64,000 nt of DNA from contig NZ_CAMYKO010000005.1 in NCBI RefSeq assembly GCF_947259025.1, positions 496,001-560,000 on the forward strand. The letters are read 5' to 3'. The notes under the pieces were generated by a model. That model saw only the letters and a list, made by a program, of their open reading frames with translations, ran no database searches and was not told the DNA's origin. Numbering within the stretch: the first letter of the stretch is position 1; each line of letters starts with the position of its first letter. A program made the position numbers and the translations under genes. Shown here in pieces: positions 1 through 7,660 of the stretch. Source of the DNA: an uncultured Methylophaga sp. Its GTDB lineage: Bacteria; Pseudomonadota; Gammaproteobacteria; Nitrosococcales; Methylophagaceae.

Positions 1-261
1 ATGGGCATTTTCAATGCTGAGCTGGATGCAGTCAGGGATGATTGACTGCCGGTTGCTGTAGTCCTTGCAGCGGCAGGCATCAATATCCAGTAAAGAGCAG
101 GCGGCACGGGTGTAGTACATGCGGCCATCGTCTTCATCTTCGAGCTTGTGCAGGCAGCAGCGGGCACAACCATCGCACAGACTTTCCCACTCCTCGTGAG
201 TCATCTGGCTCAGGCGTTTGTGTTTCCAGAACTCAACAGATGTTTTATCCTGATTAATCAT
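1..261 (-). CDS. ycgN: YcgN family cysteine-cluster protein (partial)
   Basis: Reading the minus strand from an ATG at 261 gives an open frame that continues past the left edge, so only the N-terminal 87 codons are present. The protein starts [20 protein letters not shown] and contains CDGCARCC followed by LHKLEDED and CRCKDY. This is the cysteine cluster of the YcgN/UPF0260 family, which is predicted to bind metal or an Fe-S cluster; its role is unknown. The start codon overlaps the start codon of the divergent gene at 260 (CATG), so the two genes share their upstream region. Confidence 0.85.
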   Translation of the reverse strand, partial: MINQDKTSVEFWKHKRLSQMTHEEWESLCDGCARCCLHKLEDEDDGRMYYTRAACSLLDIDACRCKDYSNRQSIIPDCIQLSIENAH

Positions 262-739
262 GACTGATTCATATGCCTTATCCAGCCTGTTGGCGCCTTT
301 TGTCAAAGCGTTCAATCCCCACTCTGTTTTGACTGCCGGCGACACGGCCGAATTATGTCTGCAAACCGATAATGATACTAAATTTCAGCATCTGACGACA
401 CCTTTCAGTCAGCAGCAATTACAGCGAATCAGCCCCGTTGACCTGGCGCTGATTAGTCATCTGACCGAATCAATGAGCAAAGCCGAGGCGCAACAATGGC
501 TGGGCAAAATTAAAAATCAGTATGCGCCTCACGTGATTTTGATCAGCCACCCCGAGCTGGCTGCGGAGCATGGCTGGCAATTTACTGACTACCTGGCGAT
601 GGGGTTCAGGCATATTGCCGGTAGCGAGGACGGCCTGCAGGTATTCAGTTATGCGATTGAAAATTACCAACCCAAACGTGACTGGCTCAACAGCCGTTTC
701 TGGGCCAACCCGGAAATGTACGATAAATATCGCTGGTGA
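260..739 (+). CDS. conserved hypothetical protein, DUF6231-like
   Basis: A 159-residue soluble protein with no signal peptide or membrane segment. It ends in a tryptophan/tyrosine-rich tail ([20 protein letters not shown]). The repeated hydrophobic pattern ([31 protein letters not shown]) suggests an alpha/beta fold. I believe related proteins lie beside ycgN in other gammaproteobacteria (DUF6231), but that assignment is from memory. It is divergent from ycgN with overlapping start codons. It lies 66 bp upstream of ppk1, so the two could be co-transcribed. Confidence 0.7.
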   Translation: MTDSYALSSLLAPFVKAFNPHSVLTAGDTAELCLQTDNDTKFQHLTTPFSQQQLQRISPVDLALISHLTESMSKAEAQQWLGKIKNQYAPHVILISHPELAAEHGWQFTDYLAMGFRHIAGSEDGLQVFSYAIENYQPKRDWLNSRFWANPEMYDKYRW

Positions 740-805
740 CATCAAGCTGTCACACAGACAGTTTAGAATGGAAGGATTACTGCGTTTAATACCGCCAAAG
801 GAATT

Positions 806-2893
806 ATGAAACAAGAACAGCCCACCGATCTGAACAATCCCGAGCTCTACATCAACCGTGAATTGAGCTTACTGGAATTTAACTGGCGCGTGTTGCAGCA
901 GGCGCTGGACACCAATGTGCCCTTGCTGGAACGGCTCAATTACCTGTGTATTTCCAGCACCAACCTGGACGAATTTTTCGAAGTACGGGTGGCGGGCCTG
1001 ATTCAGCAGATTGAAATTGGTGATCCCTACATCGAAGCCGATCAGGTTACCGCGCAGGAATGTCTCAAGCTTATCAGTCAGCGTGCTCACGAGCTGGTGG
1101 AAGAGCAGTACCGGGTGCTCAACGAGGTGTTACTGCCGGAAATGGAGCAGCAGGACATCCGCATTCTGCCGCGTTCACAGTGGAATGATGAACACACCCA
1201 ATGGCTGCAGAATTATTTCCAGGAAGAGATCCTGCCTATCCTGAGCCCGATGGGGCTGGATTCTGCGCATCCCTTCCCGCGTCTGCTCAACAAGAGTTTG
1301 AACTTTATCGTCTCGCTGGTGGGTAAGGATGCCTTCGGACGCGACCGGGGCTATGCCATTCTGCAGGCACCACGGGCTCTGCCCCGGGTGATTCAGTTCC
1401 CGGAAAATTTATGCCAGGAGGGAGAATATAAATTTGTCTTTCTGTCATCGATTATCCATGCTTTTGCCGAAGACCTGTTTTTCGGCATGAAGGTCAAAGG
1501 TTGTTACCAGTTCCGTGTCACCCGCAACAGTGATCTGGCGATCGACACCGAGGAAACCAGTGACCTGCTCGCCACCATTGCTGACGAGCTGACCCAGCGC
1601 AACTTCGGCGATGAAGTCAGGCTGGAGATCGCCCATAACTGTCCGGAAGATATGGTCGAATTCCTGCGCCAGGAATGCGGTATGGAAAGAGACAATGTTT
1701 ACCTGGTCAATGGCCCCGTCAACCTGAGCCGGATACAGGCCGTCTGTTCGCTGGTAGAACGGAGTGATCTCAAGTTCAAACCTTTCACTCAGGGACGACC
1801 AAGTGGTCTGACCCCCGATGTCGATATCTTCGGCGCGTTGCGTAAACAGGATATGCTGCTGCACCATCCTTACCAGTCTTTCACACCCATCATTGATTTG
1901 CTCAGACAGGCGGCGGCTGACAGCAGCGTGCTAGCAATCAAACAAACCCTGTATCGCACCGGCTCCAAATCCCCCATAGTCGATGCCCTGGTCACTGCAG
2001 CGCAGGCCGGTAAAGAGGTGACGGTGGTGATCGAGCTACGTGCCCGTTTTGATGAAGAGGCTAACGTGGCGCTGGCTTCAAGATTGCAGGAAGCTGGCGC
2101 GCATGTGGTGTATGGCATCGTTGGTTATAAAACCCATGCCAAGATGTTGCTGGTGCTGCGCCGTGAAAATGGCAAGCTGCGTCGCTATGTCCACCTGGGA
2201 ACCGGTAACTATCACCGGGGCACAGCCCGCGTTTACACCGATTATGGTCTGATGACGTCCGACAAACAGATTGGCGAAGACGTCAATAATCTGTTTATCC
2301 AGCTCACCAGCCTGGGCAAAATTCCGCAAATGCATAAACTGCTGCATGCGCCATTCACCCTCCATGAAGGTCTGCTCAACAGAGTGGCACGCGAGACCGA
2401 GAACGCTCAAGCCGGTAAACCGTCGCGGATCATTATCAAGGTTAATGCCGTTGTCGAGCAGGAAATGATTCAGGCGCTTTACCGGGCTTCCATGGCCGGT
2501 GTCAAAATTGACCTGATTGTTCGCGGTATCTGCTGCCTGCGGCCCGGGGTTGAGGGTCTGTCGGAAAATATCCATGTGCGTAGTATTATCGGCCGCTTTC
2601 TCGAACATACCCGGGTTTTCTATTTTGAAAATGCCGGCAAACCTGAGCTCTGGGCCGGCAGTGCCGATTTAATGAAACGCAATCTGCTGCGCCGGGTAGA
2701 AACTTGCTTCCCGGTAGAGTCGAAAAAACTGCGTGAGCGTGTGCTGGAGGATCTGGAAACCTATCTCAGCGATAACAGCCAAGCCTGGATCCTCAATGCC
2801 GATGGCCGTTATCAGCGTGTTGACAGGCCGGAGTCTGAGGCCGCCATTTCTGCCCAGCAAACTCTACTGGAGAGCATGGCTAAGACTTACTGA
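806..2893 (+). CDS. ppk1: polyphosphate kinase 1
   Basis: 695 residues, the usual PPK1 length. PPK1 polymerises the gamma-phosphate of ATP into inorganic polyphosphate, reversibly. The N-terminal domain begins with the typical LYINRELSLLEFNWRVLQQA. The two catalytic histidines of the HKD-like C-terminal domains are present: His444 (YKTHAKMLLV), the expected phospho-acceptor, and His601 (FLEHTRVFYF). The ADLMKRNLLRRVE segment near the end is also characteristic. The stop overlaps the start of the downstream parA-like gene by one base, implying translational coupling. Confidence 0.97.
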   Translation: MKQEQPTDLNNPELYINRELSLLEFNWRVLQQALDTNVPLLERLNYLCISSTNLDEFFEVRVAGLIQQIEIGDPYIEADQVTAQECLKLISQRAHELVEEQYRVLNEVLLPEMEQQDIRILPRSQWNDEHTQWLQNYFQEEILPILSPMGLDSAHPFPRLLNKSLNFIVSLVGKDAFGRDRGYAILQAPRALPRVIQFPENLCQEGEYKFVFLSSIIHAFAEDLFFGMKVKGCYQFRVTRNSDLAIDTEETSDLLATIADELTQRNFGDEVRLEIAHNCPEDMVEFLRQECGMERDNVYLVNGPVNLSRIQAVCSLVERSDLKFKPFTQGRPSGLTPDVDIFGALRKQDMLLHHPYQSFTPIIDLLRQAAADSSVLAIKQTLYRTGSKSPIVDALVTAAQAGKEVTVVIELRARFDEEANVALASRLQEAGAHVVYGIVGYKTHAKMLLVLRRENGKLRRYVHLGTGNYHRGTARVYTDYGLMTSDKQIGEDVNNLFIQLTSLGKIPQMHKLLHAPFTLHEGLLNRVARETENAQAGKPSRIIIKVNAVVEQEMIQALYRASMAGVKIDLIVRGICCLRPGVEGLSENIHVRSIIGRFLEHTRVFYFENAGKPELWAGSADLMKRNLLRRVETCFPVESKKLRERVLEDLETYLSDNSQAWILNADGRYQRVDRPESEAAISAQQTLLESMAKTY

Positions 2894-3648
2894 TGGAAAC
2901 CATTGCTTTTTTCAACCTCAAGGGCGGTGTGGGCAAGACCACCTCAGCCGTCAATATCGCCTGGCATGCCGCTAATGATGGCATCCCCACCCTGCTCTGG
3001 GATCTGGATCCGCAAGGCGCTGCCAGCTGGCTGTTGAATAAAAAAGCCAAAAACAAAACCGCGCCCAAAAAACTCTTGAAAGGCAAAACGCCGATTGGTG
3101 ATCTGGTGCGGGAAACCGATTACGACAACCTGGATATCATCCCGTCGGATTTCTCACTTCGGCACCTGGACAGACAACTGGCGCTGGAGAGCGAAAAAGA
3201 CAAACAGAACCTGATCAACAAGCTGGTGGAACCCTTTGGGGAGCGCTACGCCCTCGTCGTGCTGGACTGTCCGCCCAGTTTTTCAGTGCTGACCGAGCAG
3301 ATATTTGAAACCGCTGACTCGCTGTATATTCCGATTATCCCAACCCATCTGTCCTTGCGGACGTTTGAGCAGACCCGTGAATTTTTCAAGCAGAACAAGC
3401 TCAAACCCAAACGCCTGCATGCTTTTTTTACCATGGTCGACCGGCGTCGCAGCCTCCACCGGGTGATGCTTTCTCACCCGCCTAAGATGCTCAAAAACGG
3501 TCTGACAACGCCAATTCCGTACGCAGCAGTGGTTGAAAAAATGGGCGATCACCAGTCACCGCTCCCGGCTTTCGATCAGCGCTCGCCGGTCAGCCGTGCT
3601 TATGCGGATTTATGGGCAGAAATCAAACAGACCCTGTCTGAATTCTGA
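2893..3648 (+). CDS. ParA family ATPase
   Basis: 251 residues with a deviant Walker A motif near the N-terminus (NLKGGVGKTTSAVN, residues 8-21) and a Walker B-like VVLDCPPSFS, as in the ParA/Soj/MinD family. These ATPases position DNA or protein cargo on the nucleoid or membrane. No parB or parS is visible here, so chromosome partitioning is not supported. Coupling to ppk1 (one-base overlap) points to a role near polyphosphate metabolism or positioning. No membrane-targeting helix is evident at the C-terminus. Confidence 0.88.
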   Translation: METIAFFNLKGGVGKTTSAVNIAWHAANDGIPTLLWDLDPQGAASWLLNKKAKNKTAPKKLLKGKTPIGDLVRETDYDNLDIIPSDFSLRHLDRQLALESEKDKQNLINKLVEPFGERYALVVLDCPPSFSVLTEQIFETADSLYIPIIPTHLSLRTFEQTREFFKQNKLKPKRLHAFFTMVDRRRSLHRVMLSHPPKMLKNGLTTPIPYAAVVEKMGDHQSPLPAFDQRSPVSRAYADLWAEIKQTLSEF

Positions 3649-3655
3649 ACTCACT

Positions 3656-3670
3656 GGCTAATCATTAGCC
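3656..3670. terminator. palindrome after the parA-like gene
   Basis: A perfect inverted repeat GGCTAAT-C-ATTAGCC begins eight bases after the ParA stop codon. It could form a short hairpin but no T-tract follows, so intrinsic termination is uncertain. Confidence 0.4.
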
Positions 3671-3888
3671 GAGCATTCAAAGCCCTGTGGATTTTCGGTG
3701 AGCCACTGCTGATAGGTCTGGGTTGGCGTGGTGAATTTGGGGTAATATTCTCTACCCTGCTCGGGGCCGCCACGAGATCATTCATCCAGGTTGTTGGAGT
3801 GTGGCTGTGGTGCTGAAGCGTTAAATGACAGAAATCACCCTGCTGCAAATAGCCTTGTGCTGACGCCGAAAAGTGACAGTTTAATGCC
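3658..3888 (-). pseudogene. possible degenerate small gene with in-frame stops
   Basis: The 250-bp gap between the ParA gene and rlmKL has no intact gene. On the minus strand one frame reads like protein (SRGGPEQGREYYPKF, then YQQWLTENPQGFECSAND) and ends in TAG inside the palindrome at 3656-3670. It is interrupted by two TGA codons further upstream and lacks a start codon. Another frame is open for 79 codons but has poor composition. I read this as a decayed small gene of unknown family, or chance coding potential. Confidence 0.3.
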
Positions 3889-3898
3889 ATTTTCCCCT

Positions 3899-6091
3899 TT
3901 AGGTTTTATCAATTAACCAGCAGTAATGAATCTTCTGGTTGCGCTCAAAATCGCGTGGGATGGTTTTCTGGCTGATGTCTTCGAGCTTCAGCCCATCCAG
4001 TTCCTCTTCAGCCATTCTGAAATCACGGCGGTTGGTGGAAAAGATGATACGACCATTATCTCTGAGCAGATGACTGGCAATGTTAATCAAGCTGACATGA
4101 TCACGCTGAATATCAAACACCCCTTCCATACGACTGGAGTTGGAAAAAGTCGGCGGATCCAGAAAGATCAGATCATAGCGCTGTTTTTCCTGACTAGCCG
4201 CCTGCAGCCACTCCAGGCAGTTGGCGCGGACAAATCGATGTTGATCACCGGCCAGCCCGTTCAGCGTCATATTGTCCTCGGCCCAGCCCAAATAGGTGTT
4301 GGACATATCGACACTGGTGGTCGACTTGGCCCGTCCTGCCGCAGCATAGACCGTGGCTGAGCCGGTGTAAGAAAACAAATTGAGAAAGTCTTTGCCCGCC
4401 GCCTGCTGCATCAGCATCAGGCGAGTGTCACGGTGATCCAGAAACAGACCGGTATCCAGATAATCTTTCAGGTTGACCCAGAACCGGAGCCCGTTTTCCT
4501 CAACCTCAAAACGCTGATTCTGTGCTGCCTGACTCTCGTACTGACTCAGTCCACGTTGTTTCTGGCGGACTTTCAGTGCCACGTTGGCAGCGGGCAGTTC
4601 AAGCACATCGGGAATCAAATGCATCGCTTCCTTGAGGCGTTCCACGGCTTTTTGCGGATCGATCTGCTTGGGCGGTGCATATTCCTGGACATGGACCTGG
4701 TCGCCGTAGATATCGATAGCCATCGCATAATCAGGCAGGTCGGCATCATAAATCCGGTAACAGCTCAGATCATTTTTGCGGGCCCACTTGGCCAGATGCT
4801 TGATATTTTTCTTCAAACGGTTGGCAAACATTTGTCCCTGTTCAGTAATTTCGACCGTTTGCACGTCTGGTGCTGTCTCTGCGACTGGCTGAGCCAAAGC
4901 TTCTGCAGGATGAGCCTGTTGCGGTTTAGGTGCCCGGTAGAACAACACATCACAGGGGATTGGGCCATTATCAAAAGGTAGGGAGTCAAACAAAGTCAGG
5001 CCGGTGAATTTACCCAGTTGGGCATTATCGGTGATGACCGCCGTGCGCCATCCTGGTAGAGATTCGCGTACCACATTGCCCAGATTTTCATAGAGGCGAT
5101 CCAGATCAGCTACATCGCCCATACGCTCACCATAGGGCGGATTACAGACAATCAAACCTGCCGGCGGTAATGACTGGGCCACAGCCGGCCAGTCCAGTAA
5201 GCGCCGCTCATAGACCTGAATCCAGTCAGCAAGGCCCGCTTCAGCAATATTGGCCCGAGCGGCTTCTGCCGCACGCGGATCAGCATCACCACCACAAATC
5301 AGCGGCAACCGCGACAGTCCGGCCTGGCGGCGGCGCTCGGCATCGGCCTTGAGGCGTTTCCAGGCTTCCTTATCATGCTGCTTCCAGTAGCTGAAACCGA
5401 AGTAGTCGCGCAGCATACCGGGGGCGATATCGGCGGCGATCATGGCGGCTTCGATCAGAAACGTGCCGGAACCGCACATCGGATCAATCATCGACCAGCC
5501 CTGGCGAGATAATTTTTGCCATTCGGCGCTGAGTAGAATCGCTGCGGCCAGGTTTTCTTTTAGCGGCGCTTCGGTATTACGGGCCCGGTAACTGCGACGG
5601 TGTAGGCTTTCACCGGACAGATCGATACTGACTGTGGCCTGATTGTGGCGTAAATAAACATTGATACGGAGATCAGGCTGGTACAAATCCACCGAGGGCC
5701 TTAAGCCGGTCGCAGCACGAAAGCGATCGACAATGGCATCTTTCACTTTCTGAGCACCAAACTGACTGTGTTTGATTTTGGAACGGAAGCTGTTGAAATC
5801 GACCGCCAGCGTGCCATCCTCGGCTTCCATATGGTCTTCCCAGGGCATCGCGCTCACGCCTTCATAAAGCTGCTCAGGCGTTTCGGCAGCGATATGGGCG
5901 ATAGGCATTAACACCCGGATCGCAACGCGCGACCAGAGACACACTTTATAGGCGTCTTCCAGCGTGCCGCTAAAGCGGATATTACCCTGTTCCTGTTTGA
6001 ATTTTTTAAGACCGAGCTGTCTGAGTTCGTCGGCCAGTAAGTCCAGCATGCCGCGCGCCGCTGTGACCGTGAACTTGTGTTGTTTTGCCAT
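3899..6091 (-). CDS. rlmL: bifunctional 23S rRNA methyltransferase RlmKL
   Basis: 730 residues, matching the fused gammaproteobacterial enzyme. The N-terminal half has a THUMP RNA-binding region and an N2-guanine methyltransferase domain with MCGSGTFLIEAAMIA and the NPPYGER catalytic motif (RlmL, G2445). The C-terminal half has a second Rossmann methyltransferase with LNLFSYTGSATVYAA and FLDPPTFSNS (RlmK, m7G2069). Both active-site motifs are intact. The gene is divergent from yhbY, another ribosome-assembly factor, across about 48 bp. Confidence 0.97.
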   Translation of the reverse strand: MAKQHKFTVTAARGMLDLLADELRQLGLKKFKQEQGNIRFSGTLEDAYKVCLWSRVAIRVLMPIAHIAAETPEQLYEGVSAMPWEDHMEAEDGTLAVDFNSFRSKIKHSQFGAQKVKDAIVDRFRAATGLRPSVDLYQPDLRINVYLRHNQATVSIDLSGESLHRRSYRARNTEAPLKENLAAAILLSAEWQKLSRQGWSMIDPMCGSGTFLIEAAMIAADIAPGMLRDYFGFSYWKQHDKEAWKRLKADAERRRQAGLSRLPLICGGDADPRAAEAARANIAEAGLADWIQVYERRLLDWPAVAQSLPPAGLIVCNPPYGERMGDVADLDRLYENLGNVVRESLPGWRTAVITDNAQLGKFTGLTLFDSLPFDNGPIPCDVLFYRAPKPQQAHPAEALAQPVAETAPDVQTVEITEQGQMFANRLKKNIKHLAKWARKNDLSCYRIYDADLPDYAMAIDIYGDQVHVQEYAPPKQIDPQKAVERLKEAMHLIPDVLELPAANVALKVRQKQRGLSQYESQAAQNQRFEVEENGLRFWVNLKDYLDTGLFLDHRDTRLMLMQQAAGKDFLNLFSYTGSATVYAAAGRAKSTTSVDMSNTYLGWAEDNMTLNGLAGDQHRFVRANCLEWLQAASQEKQRYDLIFLDPPTFSNSSRMEGVFDIQRDHVSLINIASHLLRDNGRIIFSTNRRDFRMAEEELDGLKLEDISQKTIPRDFERNQKIHYCWLIDKT

Positions 6092-6139
6092 ATTGGGTTC
6101 CTGTTATACTCCATCTATTTTAAACAGGTAATGCAATTC

Positions 6140-6433
6140 ATGGCAGTGACGGATAAACAAAAGCGCTATCTCAAAGGGCTGGCGCATTCGCTAAAACCAG
6201 TGGTCATGGTCGGTAACAGCGGCCTTACCGATTCAGTGCTGGCTGAAATCGACAATGCGCTGGACCACCACGAGCTGATTAAAGTCCGAATCAGCGGCCA
6301 GGAACGCGCTGAACGCAAAGCCATGCTGGAAGATATTGCCGCCAGAACCCATTCCGATCTGGTGCAGGTCATCGGCAATATCGGCGGTTTCTATCGTCAG
6401 TCCAAAGACCCTTCGATTCAGTTACCAAGGTAA
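6140..6433 (+). CDS. yhbY: ribosome assembly RNA-binding protein YhbY
   Basis: 97 residues starting MAVTDKQKRYLKGLAHSLKP, the same length as E. coli YhbY. It is a CRM-domain protein with the conserved GNSGLTDSVLAEIDNALDHH and a C-terminal GNIGGFYR. It binds pre-50S particles. An in-frame ATG at 6131 and an open frame back to 6077 exist, but the latter would run into the divergent rlmKL start. I chose 6140 by homologue length. A nitroreductase gene follows after three bases. Confidence 0.95.
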   Translation: MAVTDKQKRYLKGLAHSLKPVVMVGNSGLTDSVLAEIDNALDHHELIKVRISGQERAERKAMLEDIAARTHSDLVQVIGNIGGFYRQSKDPSIQLPR

Positions 6434-6436
6434 AAC

Positions 6437-7036
6437 ATGATTCAAAAACCGGCAGATACCGAACAACCCATTCACGATCTTTTGGCAGAACGCTGGAGCG
6501 GCCGGGCTATCGATCCGGATATCGCCGTCAGTGAAGAGCAGATTATCTCGTTAACCGAAGCCGCACGCTGGGCACCCTCCTGCTCCGGTGAAGAACCCTG
6601 GCGCTATCTGCTGTGCAACAAATTCACCGACAAAGCGGCCTGGGATAAGGCGTTCGCTTCCCTAGCACCAGGCAACCAGACCTGGGCAAAAGATGCGCCT
6701 CTATTGATTCTTGCTGCCTCTGCCACCGGTTTCCGTGAAAAAGACAAAAGCAACCCCTGGGTCGGCCACGATACCGGTGCGGCTAATCTCAGCCTCTGCC
6801 TGCAGGCAACCGCCATGGGGCTAGTCAGTCACCAGATGGGTGGCTATGACCCGGACAAGATGCGTGAAGCCTTCGATATTCCCGACCATATCAAGCTGTG
6901 GTCGATGATTGCCATTGGCCACCCAGCGCCACTCGACAACCTCACTGAAGAGCAGATGGAGCGGGAACTAAAGCCTCGTGAGCGCCGTCCATTACAGCAA
7001 CAGTTTTTCCACGGGCAGTGGCCTACAGCGGAGTAG
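6437..7036 (+). CDS. nitroreductase family protein
   Basis: 199 residues. An FMN-dependent NAD(P)H oxidoreductase of the nitroreductase fold is indicated by RWSGRAIDPD near the N-terminus (the R-S/G-R FMN-phosphate motif), EAARWAPSCSGEEPWRY and TGAANLSLCLQATAMGL. The C-terminal SMIAIGHPAPLDNL is also typical. Substrate is not predictable. It starts three bases after yhbY and ends nine bases before the pentapeptide-repeat gene, so the three are probably one operon. Confidence 0.9.
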   Translation: MIQKPADTEQPIHDLLAERWSGRAIDPDIAVSEEQIISLTEAARWAPSCSGEEPWRYLLCNKFTDKAAWDKAFASLAPGNQTWAKDAPLLILAASATGFREKDKSNPWVGHDTGAANLSLCLQATAMGLVSHQMGGYDPDKMREAFDIPDHIKLWSMIAIGHPAPLDNLTEEQMERELKPRERRPLQQQFFHGQWPTAE

Positions 7037-7045
7037 CAGGAGCAA

Positions 7046-7510
7046 ATGATGAAAAAAGCCCTTTTAATTGCCGGTTTAATGACTGTTGGCAGCGCCGCAG
7101 CCTACGAAAAAGTCTATCTTGATCGTTTGCTTGAAACGCGACAATGTAATTTCTGCAATCTGAGCGAAGCCGAGCTCAGTGGCCAGGATTTAAGCGGTGC
7201 TGATATGAGTGAAGCCAATCTTAAAGGCATCGACTTAAGCAACGCCAAACTGGTTGGCGTCTGGTTCACCCACTCCCGTATGCAAGGTGCCAATCTCGAG
7301 GGTGCCAATATCTCTAATTCTCTGATGGACTACGCTGAGCTGAACGGCGCCAACCTCAAAAATGCCAACCTTACCGGAACGCAGTTAATTTTCGCCGACC
7401 TCACCGATGCCGATCTGAGCGGTGCAAACCTTGAAAATGCCCAGCTGCGTGGCATTTTATATTGCAACACCACCATGCCTGACGGCGAGGTCAACAACAG
7501 CGGTTGCTGA
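7046..7510 (+). CDS. exported pentapeptide-repeat protein
   Basis: 154 residues. A signal peptide (MMKKALLIAGLMTVGSAAA, cut before YEK) precedes a CNFC pair and about 15 A(D/N)LXX-type pentapeptide repeats (SGADMSEANLKGIDL, ANLEGANISNS and so on). These form a right-handed quadrilateral beta-helix. Two more cysteines lie in the C-terminal tail (YCNTTMPDGEVNNSGC). A terminator follows. Function unknown; probably a periplasmic structural or binding protein. ATG 7049 is an alternative start. Confidence 0.9.
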   Translation: MMKKALLIAGLMTVGSAAAYEKVYLDRLLETRQCNFCNLSEAELSGQDLSGADMSEANLKGIDLSNAKLVGVWFTHSRMQGANLEGANISNSLMDYAELNGANLKNANLTGTQLIFADLTDADLSGANLENAQLRGILYCNTTMPDGEVNNSGC

Positions 7511-7532
7511 TAAACAAACAGCTATCTCTCTT

Positions 7533-7567
7533 AACAACAGCCCCGGTTTTTCCGGGGCTGTGTTGTT
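7533..7567 (+). terminator. Rho-independent-type terminator
   Basis: The inverted repeat AACAACAGCCCCGG / CCGGGGCTGTGTTGTT has a TTTTT loop. It closes the yhbY-nitroreductase-pentapeptide operon. The trailing T-tract is short. Confidence 0.75.
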
Positions 7568-7660
7568 TCTGCCGGCGTGATCCATCTCCTCTCCCAGCAC
7601 GGTTTCCGCTGCGTGCCGGCTCCGAACAATGTAAAATACTGCTTTTTGCCTGATTCCCTC

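Noticed and set aside
42-257. Plus-strand ORF at the left edge
   Set aside because: The minus strand here encodes the recognisable cysteine cluster of YcgN; the plus frame is low-quality ([14 protein letters not shown]).
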